The notes under the pieces were generated by a model. The model saw only the letters and a program-made list of their open reading frames with translations, was not told where the DNA came from and did no database searches. Shown piece after piece: positions 29,675-35,735 of a DNA stretch of 35,735 bases; position 1 is the first letter of the stretch; each line of letters begins with the position of its first letter. Source of the DNA: RGIG3009 sp045578625 (GTDB taxonomy: Bacteria > Bacillota > Clostridia > Oscillospirales > Acutalibacteraceae); NCBI GenBank assembly GCA_045578625.1, contig JAZNKN010000001.1, positions 1 to 35,735 on the forward strand, read 5' to 3'. The position numbers and the translations under genes were made by a program.

Positions 29675-31582
29675 TTAAATCCGGTTGCCGGCAAACTGTG
29701 TCATATACAGCGTATAGTATCTTCCCTGCTGTGCCAACAACTCGTCGTGATTGCCCATCTCCACCACGCGGCCGTTGTCCATCACGACGATGACGTCCGA
29801 GTCGCGGACGGTGGACAACCGGTGCGCGATGATAAGACTGGTGCGGTCCTTCATCAGGTTGACCATCGCGTCCTGAATGTTCTGCTCGGTACGCGTATCC
29901 ACCGAGGAGGTCGCCTCATCCAGAATGAGGATCTTCGGATCGGCGAGTACCGCGCGGGCAATGGCGAGCAGCTGACGCTGCCCCTGCGACAGACCCGATC
30001 CGGCCTGCTTGAGGAAGGTCTGATACTGCTCTGGCAGCCGCTCGATAAAGTAGCGCGAATTGCTCATTTCCGCCGCATGCCGCATTTCCTCGTCCGTCGC
30101 TTCCAGATTGGCGTATTTGATATTGTTCTCGATGGTATCGGAGAACAACACCGTATCCTGCAACACGATGGCGATGTTGCGGCGCAGCTCGTCGCGCTTG
30201 ATGTCCTGAATGTTGACACCGTCGATGAGGATGTCGCCGGAATCCACCGGATAGAACCGCATCAGCAGATTGACCACCGTGGTCTTACCGCTACCGGTCG
30301 CCCCCACCAACGCGATCTTTTGTCCCGGCTTGACGTTCAGGTTGAAGTCATACAGCACCTGCTTTTCCGGAACGTAGGAGAAATTGACGTTGCGGAAGGT
30401 GATCTCGCCACGCACGTTCTTCATATCCTGAGTGCCGCTGTTATCCTCGTCCGGTTGATCGATCAGCGCAAACACGCGCTCCGCGCCGGCGATCGCCGTC
30501 TGCACCGAGCCGTACAGTTGAGCGATCTCGTTAATGGGACGTGAAAACTGCTTGGCATAGATCACAAAGGCCGAGATGGTACCGATGGAGATCCAACCGA
30601 GATAGGCGAAATAGCCGCCGAAGGCCGCCACGATGACAAAGCTGATGTTGGAGATGCAGTTCATAATAGGACCCATCGAGCCTCCCAGGATCTCCGCCTT
30701 GATGCTCACCCGGGTCAACTCGTCGGAGGTCTCGTTAAACTCCCGCATCACGTCGTCCTGCTTGTTGTAGGCAACAATGGACTTGTATCCGGTGATCATC
30801 TCCTCGGAATGACCGTTGAGTCGGCCGAGGATCTGCGACCGCTTGCGGTACACCCGACGCATGACCTTGGACATTTGCTTGGTCACCAGGACGGTCAGAA
30901 TCACTGTGAACATCGTAATAAGCGTCAGCTGCCAACAATAGTAGAACATGATCGCGATGGTGCCGATGACCGTAAGAATACCTGAGATCAGCGAACCCAG
31001 ACTCTGCGCCACCGTATTGGAGATGTTCTCTACGTCGTTAGTCATGCGGCTCATAATATCGCCGTTGGAATGGGTATCCAGATACTTGATAGACAGATGA
31101 TCGATCTTCTCAAACAGATCGTGCCGCATCCGCTTGACGATACTCTGGCTCAGGCGAGCCGCCAACAGCGACTGTGCCAATCCGAACGCAATATTGACGA
31201 CGTATACGCTGAGCAGAATACCGACGCAGCGATACAGCGCGCCCCACCGCGCTCCGCCGATATAGTCGATGGCTTCGCCCTGCAGTGCCGGCGCGATCAA
31301 CGCCGCCAGCGTCACCAGAACGACGGCGCACAGCAGCCCGATCAGCAACTTTTTGGTATGGCGGAAATACGCAAGCAGGCGCGAGAGCGTCTTTTTGGCA
31401 TCGGCGGGCTTTTCCACCATCTGTGCCATACCGCCGGGTCCGCGGCGCGGACCGCGAAAATTCACCGTCGGCGTGTTGCCTTTTTGCTCCGCCGCGTGAT
31501 AGCGGACGTCCTGTGTCGCGCCGCCCAGTTCAAAGCCGCGCGGAAGCGCCTGCTCCGCGGAACGCGTTTCCTTAACCGACAT
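29675..31582 (-). CDS. Heterodimeric ABC exporter, subunit with canonical ATPase site
   Basis: Half-transporter of 635 residues: a ~60-residue N-terminal extension rich in Gly, Arg and Pro (NFRGPRRGPGGMAQM), six transmembrane helices (about 75-360), then the nucleotide-binding domain. ATPase motifs are standard: Walker A GATGSGKTT (near 425), signature LSQGQRQ, Walker B ILILDEATSSVD with the catalytic Glu, and H-loop AHRLST. The ATG at 31580-31582 overlaps the partner gene by 11 bases and follows GGGGG; an in-frame upstream GTG is rejected. Together with the next gene it forms a BmrCD/LmrCD-type heterodimer, probably a multidrug or lipid exporter under MarR control. Confidence 0.92.
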   Translation of the reverse strand: MSVKETRSAEQALPRGFELGGATQDVRYHAAEQKGNTPTVNFRGPRRGPGGMAQMVEKPADAKKTLSRLLAYFRHTKKLLIGLLCAVVLVTLAALIAPALQGEAIDYIGGARWGALYRCVGILLSVYVVNIAFGLAQSLLAARLSQSIVKRMRHDLFEKIDHLSIKYLDTHSNGDIMSRMTNDVENISNTVAQSLGSLISGILTVIGTIAIMFYYCWQLTLITMFTVILTVLVTKQMSKVMRRVYRKRSQILGRLNGHSEEMITGYKSIVAYNKQDDVMREFNETSDELTRVSIKAEILGGSMGPIMNCISNISFVIVAAFGGYFAYLGWISIGTISAFVIYAKQFSRPINEIAQLYGSVQTAIAGAERVFALIDQPDEDNSGTQDMKNVRGEITFRNVNFSYVPEKQVLYDFNLNVKPGQKIALVGATGSGKTTVVNLLMRFYPVDSGDILIDGVNIQDIKRDELRRNIAIVLQDTVLFSDTIENNIKYANLEATDEEMRHAAEMSNSRYFIERLPEQYQTFLKQAGSGLSQGQRQLLAIARAVLADPKILILDEATSSVDTRTEQNIQDAMVNLMKDRTSLIIAHRLSTVRDSDVIVVMDNGRVVEMGNHDELLAQQGRYYTLYMTQFAGNRI

Positions 31583-33302
31583 GGTCCGCACCCCCTTCCT
31601 TGAGCTGCGAACGATAGATATCGCGATAAATATCGGAGGTCTGCATCAGTTCCTCGTGCGTACCGAGCGCCGCGATCCTACCGTGATCCAACACGGCAAT
31701 GCGGTCCGCGCCCTGAATGGAGGCGATACGCTGCGCCACGATGATCTTGGTGGTATGGGGACATTCCCGACGCAGTGCTTCATACAGTTTCGCCTCGGTC
31801 TTGAGGTCCAGCGCACTGGTAGAATCGTCAAAAATGAGGATCTCATGTTCCTTCAGCACCGCGCGGGAAATGGAGATACGCTGCTTTTGGCCACCGGACA
31901 GCGAATGACCGCCCTCTGACACCTGTGTATAGTACCCCTGCTCGGTCGCGCAGACAAACTCATCAGCCTGCGCGATCTCTGCCGCCTTTTTGATCTCCCA
32001 CGGCGTGGCCGCGTCCTTACCCCAACGGATGTTGGCTTCAATGGGACGCGAATACAGCTCCGCCTTTTGCAGCACGATGGAGATCTTGTCCCGCAGCGCC
32101 TGCAGGGTATACTCCTTAATGTTGACGTCGTCAATGAGGATCTCACCCTCGTCGGCGTCATAGAACCGCGGAATCAGGTTGACCAGAGACGATTTGCCGC
32201 TTCCGGTCGCACCGATGATCGCGAGCGTCTCCCCCTGCTCCACGGTAAAGGAGACGTTCTCCAGTACCGGACGACCGGAGGCATTGGGATAGGCGAAGCT
32301 GACGTTTCTAAACTCGATCTTACCGCTTTGCGCCGTCTCGCCGTTAAACGCGCCGTCAAAGATCACCTCGGGACACTCCAGCACCTCTTTGATACGGTCA
32401 CTGGAGGCTTTGGCGCGGGTAAAGGTCTGGAAAATGTTCGCCATAAAGGTAATGCCGTGCAGGATCTGAGCCAGATAGGTGATCGCCGCCATCACGCGGC
32501 CGGGGGTCATATCGCCGCCGCTCTGCACCGTCAGACCACCCACCAGAATAACGGCCACTACGCAGACGTTGAGAACGATATTCATGCATGGACCCATAAA
32601 CGCCAACAGATTCTGCACGCGCAGGCTGACGTCACACAGCTCACCGTTGGCCTTGTCAAACCTCTCCAGCTCGTGCTGCTCCTTGACGTATGCCTTGACT
32701 ACGCGTGCACCGGCGACGTCCTCCTGCATCACGTTGTTGATACCGTCCAGTTTTTTCTGCACGACGGAAAACATCGGCGCTGCCTTTTTCAAAAAGAACA
32801 TCACAAAAGTCACCACAAACGGCAACCCGCAGGCGGCGATGAGCGCGAAGCGGGGCGACTGCTGATACAGCATAAAGATGCCGCCCACAAACATCACCAG
32901 ATTGCGCACAAAGCCGCGCACCGCCATCATCACCATGTTCTGCACCTGCGTCACGTCGTTGGTCAGACGCGTCACCAAAGAACCGGTGGAGATCTTGTCG
33001 GTCTGCTGAAAGGACAACCGCATAATGCGCCCGAACACCTCTTTGCGCAGGTCATTGCCGAACCGCTGTGCCGCCAGATTGGCAAACACGCCGCACAGAA
33101 TACCGCAGCAGCCGCCAAACAGCACCAGTAGGATCATCTTGATACCGACGTTGATGATCAACTCAAAATTGCCCTGCAGCACGCCGTTGTCCACAATGTC
33201 GCGCATCAGATCGGGCTGCAGCAGGTCCATAGCTACCTCGCCCACCATAAACAGCGGGGCGATCACGCAAAAGACCCAGTATTTTTTCAGATATTTCAGC
33301 AT
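31572..33302 (-). CDS. Heterodimeric ABC exporter, subunit with degenerate ATPase site
   Basis: Half-transporter of 576 residues: six membrane helices (about 10-310) and a nucleotide-binding domain with Walker A GATGSGKSS (near 366), signature LSGGQKQR and Walker B ILIFDDSTSALD. The catalytic Glu is replaced by Asp and the switch His by Gln (VAQRIAS), the pattern of the degenerate-site half in heterodimeric exporters such as BmrC and TM287. This predicts one catalytic site per dimer, with this protein holding the inactive one. It starts directly after the marR-type gene (stop and start are adjacent) and is translated with the partner gene. Confidence 0.93.
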   Translation of the reverse strand: MLKYLKKYWVFCVIAPLFMVGEVAMDLLQPDLMRDIVDNGVLQGNFELIINVGIKMILLVLFGGCCGILCGVFANLAAQRFGNDLRKEVFGRIMRLSFQQTDKISTGSLVTRLTNDVTQVQNMVMMAVRGFVRNLVMFVGGIFMLYQQSPRFALIAACGLPFVVTFVMFFLKKAAPMFSVVQKKLDGINNVMQEDVAGARVVKAYVKEQHELERFDKANGELCDVSLRVQNLLAFMGPCMNIVLNVCVVAVILVGGLTVQSGGDMTPGRVMAAITYLAQILHGITFMANIFQTFTRAKASSDRIKEVLECPEVIFDGAFNGETAQSGKIEFRNVSFAYPNASGRPVLENVSFTVEQGETLAIIGATGSGKSSLVNLIPRFYDADEGEILIDDVNIKEYTLQALRDKISIVLQKAELYSRPIEANIRWGKDAATPWEIKKAAEIAQADEFVCATEQGYYTQVSEGGHSLSGGQKQRISISRAVLKEHEILIFDDSTSALDLKTEAKLYEALRRECPHTTKIIVAQRIASIQGADRIAVLDHGRIAALGTHEELMQTSDIYRDIYRSQLKEGGADHVG

Positions 33303-33734
33303 TTACAGGTCCCTCCGAATGACGTCATACAGCATATCCAGCAGTTGGATCAGTTCCTGCTCCTTTTCCGGTGTGACGACCGCCGTGATCTTATCGTCGG
33401 ACTGTCCCAACCGCTGACGCAGCAGCAGCGCCTTTTCCTCGCCCGCCTCCGTCAAAAACAGCTTGGTATACCGCTGATCACTTTCGTCGGTCTCCTTGCG
33501 AACGTACCCATCCGCCAGCATTTCCTTGACCGCCTGATTGATCGCCGCGGTCGTCTTGTTGGAAAACTCCGCCAGTGCCTTTTGATTGGCGCCCGGATGG
33601 CGGGACAGATACATAATAATACTGCGATAGGAATCAGGCACACCGACCTCCAACGCACAGTGACGCATATGTCTCACCCACTCCTTTTGAGTATGCGACA
33701 GCGCCATCATCAAGGTTTTCCGTGGCTTCTCCAC
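33303..33734 (-). CDS. MarR-family transcriptional regulator
   Basis: Winged-helix regulator of 143 residues: QKALAEFSNKTTAAINQAVKEMLADGYVRKETDESDQRYTKLFLTEAG is the typical MarR recognition helix and wing (DQR segment), with flanking dimerisation helices. The start is a GTG (33732-33734) preceded by AAGGTGG with 7-base spacing. It is the first gene of the operon with the two ABC subunits, a common arrangement where MarR represses the exporter and releases on a toxic compound. A near-palindrome in the promoter is the likely binding site (inference). Confidence 0.92.
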   Translation of the reverse strand: MEKPRKTLMMALSHTQKEWVRHMRHCALEVGVPDSYRSIIMYLSRHPGANQKALAEFSNKTTAAINQAVKEMLADGYVRKETDESDQRYTKLFLTEAGEEKALLLRQRLGQSDDKITAVVTPEKEQELIQLLDMLYDVIRRDL

Positions 33735-33758
33735 AAAAGCACCACCTTTGCAGCGAAT

Positions 33759-33792
33759 TTGATTAATAACTTAATTATATCTTTATTAACAA
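33759..33792. promoter_or_regulatory. Near-palindrome overlapping the marR promoter (putative MarR operator)
   Basis: TTGATTAATAA (33759-33769) and TTATTAACAA (33783-33792) are nearly exact inverted copies flanking the -10 box of the marR-ABC promoter. The position at the -10 and the AT-rich half-sites fit autorepression by the MarR-type product. One arm has an extra base (ATTAATAA against TTAATAA), so it is imperfect. Confidence 0.6.
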
Positions 33793-33802
33793 CTCTTGTC
33801 AA
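33774..33802 (-). promoter_or_regulatory. Consensus promoter of the marR-ABC exporter operon
   Basis: On the minus strand a perfect TTGACA (33797-33802) and a perfect TATAAT (33774-33779) are separated by 17 bases. Such a strong core promoter normally needs repression, fitting the palindrome around it. Confidence 0.9.
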
Positions 33803-33820
33803 CACCCTATCAAACAAAAC

Positions 33821-33848
33821 ACGGACGGCCGCTTTCGCGACCGTCCGT
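33821..33848 (-). terminator. Terminator of the PAP2/acyltransferase operon
   Basis: ACGGACGGTCGC and GCGGCCGTCCGT pair (12 bp with one G-U) around a GAAA tetraloop; GTTTTGTTTG follows on the minus strand. It is 8 bases beyond the PAP2 gene's stop and directly precedes the marR promoter. Confidence 0.92.
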
Positions 33849-33856
33849 TATCGGTG

Positions 33857-34543
33857 TTATTTATATTTTTTGCGTCGAAAGCGCTCCCGCCAATACGGCT
33901 TACCGTAGGCAACGGCCTCCGCCAGCAGACCCACCGGTAGCGCGGCATAGAAATCGATCACGGAATGCTGCTTGATGAACATCGTGGACAGACAGATGAG
34001 AATGACCGCGATCACCACAAACGTTTTCCACCACGCACGCACCGGCTTTTCCTTGAGCCACGCCGACGCAATACCCAACGAATACGCCACATGCAGCGAC
34101 GGACACACGTTGGTATCGGTGTCGAAGGAATACAGAAATTTCACGCCGTCGATCAACAGGTTATCCCGCGGGAACTCGGTCGGCCGCAGATCCTGCATAT
34201 TGGGAAACAGTATGTAGATGACCATCGCCACGACCTGCGTCACGATGATGAACGTCTGGAACCGTCGAAATCCGTCGGTATTGTACAAAGCAAAGTACAG
34301 CAGCGTGATAACGATCAGCAGATACCAGAACACGTACGGAATAAAAAACCATTCGCAAAACGGGATCACGTCATCCAACCAGTTGTGAACGACGTAGCAT
34401 TCCTCCCGCGGAATGACGTTCTCCGTGATAAAATACAAGGCAAAGTACCCCACCCAACCCAGCAGAAACAGCAAATGGGAAAACTCCGGGGTATTCAGCT
34501 TGGACAACCGAAACTGTCGGTAGTCCACGACCGGTTTTTTCAT
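33857..34543 (-). CDS. PAP2-superfamily membrane phosphatase/lipid transferase
   Basis: Integral membrane protein of 228 residues with about six helices. The PAP2 catalytic signatures are PSLHVAY (Ser149, His151) and KQHSVID (His193, Asp197). The usual first motif KxxxxxxRP is not seen; this is the pattern of the inositol-phosphorylceramide-synthase/sphingomyelin-synthase-like PAP2 branch, which moves phospho-headgroups between lipids. The ATG at 34541-34543 is preferred (MKKPVVDY); the longer upstream frame falls in the acyltransferase gene. The gene starts 5 bases after the acyltransferase stop, so the two act together, presumably on membrane lipids. Confidence 0.87.
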   Translation of the reverse strand: MKKPVVDYRQFRLSKLNTPEFSHLLFLLGWVGYFALYFITENVIPREECYVVHNWLDDVIPFCEWFFIPYVFWYLLIVITLLYFALYNTDGFRRFQTFIIVTQVVAMVIYILFPNMQDLRPTEFPRDNLLIDGVKFLYSFDTDTNVCPSLHVAYSLGIASAWLKEKPVRAWWKTFVVIAVILICLSTMFIKQHSVIDFYAALPVGLLAEAVAYGKPYWRERFRRKKYK

Positions 34544-34548
34544 CGTTC

Positions 34549-35301
34549 TCACTCCTCGTCCGGGATGTTGCAGGGGTACTCTTTTCGGGGAATGTTGCGG
34601 TACGGCACCACCGTATGCCGCGGCAGACCGCACGCAATGTCGGTGATCGAATCCATCAAGTAGGCGCGGATACGCTGCCGTTCCTCCTCAATCGGGGCTT
34701 CGGCGTTAAAACGGAGGGGCTTGCCGAAATACATCGTTTTCAGGTACGGAGCCAGATAAAACGGAACAAAGCACAGCTCCTTGCCGGTCCGCTTGTGATA
34801 CAGCCGCGCTACGTCCACAAAATGATCCTCAAACTCGTACAGAATGTGATTGTACTTTTTATTATGCTCGGGGAAAATGACGATGCTCTTCCCCTCCTGC
34901 AGCTTGTTCACCGTCTGTTTGAATGTTGACAGCAGACGGCTGTCGCGGTAGACACCGATGGTATTGGCATTTTTGAACACCAGCACCGCCACCGGCGCGA
35001 TCAGATACGAGGCGATCTTGTAAAGCCAACGGCTGCGTTTCGGCTTTTCCGACCAGAAATCCGCAAACGCGTATGCCGGCACCTCTTTGAGCTCCATCAT
35101 CTGCCCCGCGCACCACGTATACCGCTCCACAGGGAAATAAAACTCGCAGGCAAGCGGGCCGTTCATCTGCGTATGGTTGCCGACGTAGATCGCCGGCTCC
35201 TCCGGCAGATCTTCGGTGTCGGCGACCTTGATTTTGAGGTATACCCACCGCACGATCGGCTTCAATAACCGATACAGCGGCGAGATCTTTCTTTCCTTCA
35301 T
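34549..35301 (-). CDS. PlsC-like acyltransferase (1-acylglycerol-3-phosphate-type)
   Basis: Protein of 250 residues with the acyltransferase fold: an N-terminal hydrophobic helix, GNHTQMNG (His43) at the position of the NHX4D motif, GVYRDSR, and the EGKSIVIFPEHN block of the EGTR-type motif. The Asp of HX4D is replaced by Gly48, so catalysis by the usual His-Asp pair is doubtful or the enzyme is atypical. The ATG has AAAGGTGGC upstream. It starts the operon with PAP2 and is preceded by tandem TTCACA repeats. Activity on glycerolipids is inferred from the fold only. Confidence 0.78.
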   Translation of the reverse strand: MKERKISPLYRLLKPIVRWVYLKIKVADTEDLPEEPAIYVGNHTQMNGPLACEFYFPVERYTWCAGQMMELKEVPAYAFADFWSEKPKRSRWLYKIASYLIAPVAVLVFKNANTIGVYRDSRLLSTFKQTVNKLQEGKSIVIFPEHNKKYNHILYEFEDHFVDVARLYHKRTGKELCFVPFYLAPYLKTMYFGKPLRFNAEAPIEEERQRIRAYLMDSITDIACGLPRHTVVPYRNIPRKEYPCNIPDEE

Positions 35302-35333
35302 TAAAGAGCCACCTTTACAAAAATGCAGTGTCT

Positions 35334-35365
35334 ATTGTAGCGTAAAAATGTGAACGAAGTGTGAA
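35334..35365 (-). promoter_or_regulatory. Pho-box-like promoter of the acyltransferase-PAP2 operon
   Basis: On the minus strand TTCACA occurs twice with an 11-base period (35360-35365 and 35349-35354), and a TACAAT -10 box (35334-35339) follows after 9 bases. No normal -35 box exists; the repeats occupy that position, as for PhoB/PhoP-activated promoters. B. subtilis PhoP sites are direct TT(A/C/T)ACA-type repeats spaced by 4-6 bases. Only two units are present, fewer than a full PhoP site, so this is suggestive. Confidence 0.5.
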
Positions 35366-35413
35366 GAAGATATTACAATTTTGAAACACGCCGCCAACGA
35401 AATACGCAAAAAC

Positions 35414-35435
35414 GGCGCACCCGATCGGGCACACC
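35414..35435 (-). terminator. Terminator of an unknown minus-strand transcript
   Basis: GGTGTGCCC and GGGTGCGCC pair (9 bp, two G-U) around GATC, followed on the minus strand by GTTTTTGCG. No gene in the window ends here: upstream on this strand are 35436-35530 and the palindromic element, so the transcript begins there or beyond the right edge. A short open frame (35315-35524, minus) reads straight through this hairpin and is not credible. Confidence 0.6.
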
Positions 35436-35530
35436 GGTTTGCTTTGAAAGAGTAGGATCGCGCTGCGTAATACCGTCCCTATCTCCTTTTCCTTGGTAGC
35501 GGAAGTTCTTCGCAAATAGCGCATCTAAGA
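35436..35530. other. Non-coding gap with no recognised feature
   Basis: About 95 bases between the hairpin terminator and the palindromic element. On the minus strand an AAAAGGAGATAGGG stretch resembles a ribosome site but no convincing gene follows it. I see no promoter, RNA gene or repeat that I can support here. Confidence 0.5.
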
Positions 35531-35709
35531 TTTTCAATGATATATCGCTTGTGCGATATGATATACGGCGTTACCGTATGATATACTTGCTATGCAAGCA
35601 TGATATAATATCCGTTCCCCTCATACGCGAAGCGTATATCATCTGCGAAGCAGATATCATAGCGTCAGCTATATCATCCGTGACCGAAGGGAACGGATAT
35701 CATTGAAAA
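35531..35709. repeat. 179-bp palindromic element of mini-hairpins with 13-bp terminal inverted repeats
   Basis: The ends TTTTCAATGATAT (35531-35543) and ATATCATTGAAAA (35697-35709) are perfect inverted repeats. Inside, a second pair ATATCCGTTCCC (35608-35619) and GGGAACGGATAT (35689-35700) brackets the right half. Small hairpins occur at 35542-35559, 35563-35579, 35583-35601, 35623-35637, 35641-35655 and 35659-35672, plus ATCCGT/ACGGAT near 35676-35698. The spacers read ATGATAT left of about 35610 and ATATCAT to the right. There is no coding sequence or transposase. Immediately beyond it a further hairpin (AAAGTCACCTTTGTC...) is cut by the right edge. Confidence 0.85.
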
Positions 35710-35735
35710 AAGTCACCTTTGTCGGTAGACAAAAG

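Noticed and set aside
35315..35524. 69-residue open frame on the minus strand near the right edge
   Set aside because: It runs through a U-tailed hairpin terminator and the acyltransferase promoter, and no domain is recognisable.
35542..35698. CRISPR-like array (regular short repeats)
   Set aside because: The repeated units are hairpins of different sequence separated by constant 5-7-base spacers, the reverse of a CRISPR layout (constant repeat, variable spacer), and no cas gene is present.
35531..35709. Complete insertion sequence
   Set aside because: Terminal inverted repeats are present, but the interior encodes no transposase and no target-site duplication is visible at the ends; at most a non-autonomous element.

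Overview
The window looks like chromosomal DNA from an endospore-forming, fairly GC-rich Clostridia bacterium, probably of the Oscillospiraceae/Ruminococcaceae type. The reasons are the classic Firmicutes gene strings (yicC-remA-gmk-rpoZ-priA-def-fmt-rsmB-rlmN-PP2C and M50 peptidase-scpA-scpB-DUF2953-gerW-dacF-rluB), sporulation-linked genes, a gut-type glycoside hydrolase/GPH symporter pair, and a cysteine-rich zinc form of ribosomal protein L28. The species is not identifiable from the sequence alone. No prophage, plasmid, integrase, transposase or CRISPR array is visible.

Layout. 1-9446 (minus strand): one long housekeeping run for nucleotide metabolism (gmk), transcription (rpoZ), biofilm/matrix regulation (remA), RNA decay (yicC), replication restart (priA), N-terminal formyl handling (def, fmt), rRNA methylation (rsmB, rlmN), a zinc metallopeptidase and the start of a PP2C phosphatase that runs off the left edge. 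Most neighbours overlap by a few bases, so they are translationally coupled. 9510-12684 (minus): a three-gene biotin-dependent carboxyltransferase cluster (carboxyltransferase, biotin carrier, pyruvate/oxaloacetate-type subunit) behind a promoter that carries a perfect 12-bp palindromic operator. 12860-18245 (minus): a small GNAT-like protein, pseudouridine synthase, DacF-like carboxypeptidase, GerW, DUF2953, ScpB, ScpA and a site-2-protease-like membrane peptidase.

18486-20944 (plus): rpmB, inorganic pyrophosphatase, nicotinate phosphoribosyltransferase and a tRNA-Thr(TGT), followed by an unusual repeat cluster (20960-21179) containing copies of the tRNA T-arm sequence. 21197-27407: a HAD phosphatase, a GH2 beta-galactosidase-like enzyme and a GPH sugar symporter on the minus strand, with an AraC-type regulator divergent on the plus strand; together they look like a sugar-utilisation locus. 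27445-29610 (minus): a lipoprotein tyrosine phosphatase with a Thr-rich stalk and two small membrane proteins. 29675-33734 (minus): a MarR regulator and an asymmetric heterodimeric ABC exporter, with a consensus promoter and a probable MarR operator. 33857-35301 (minus): a PAP2-type lipid phosphatase/transferase and an acyltransferase, behind tandem TTCACA repeats resembling a Pho box. 35302-35735 holds no convincing gene but carries a terminator and a 179-bp palindromic element made of small hairpins.

The most interesting non-standard items are the mini-hairpin element at 35531-35709, the T-arm-mimicking repeat behind the tRNA, the palindromic operator of the carboxyltransferase cluster together with that cluster's lack of a membrane decarboxylase subunit, and the Pho-box-like control of the lipid operon. 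All functional calls are from reading translations and motifs; no database search was possible.
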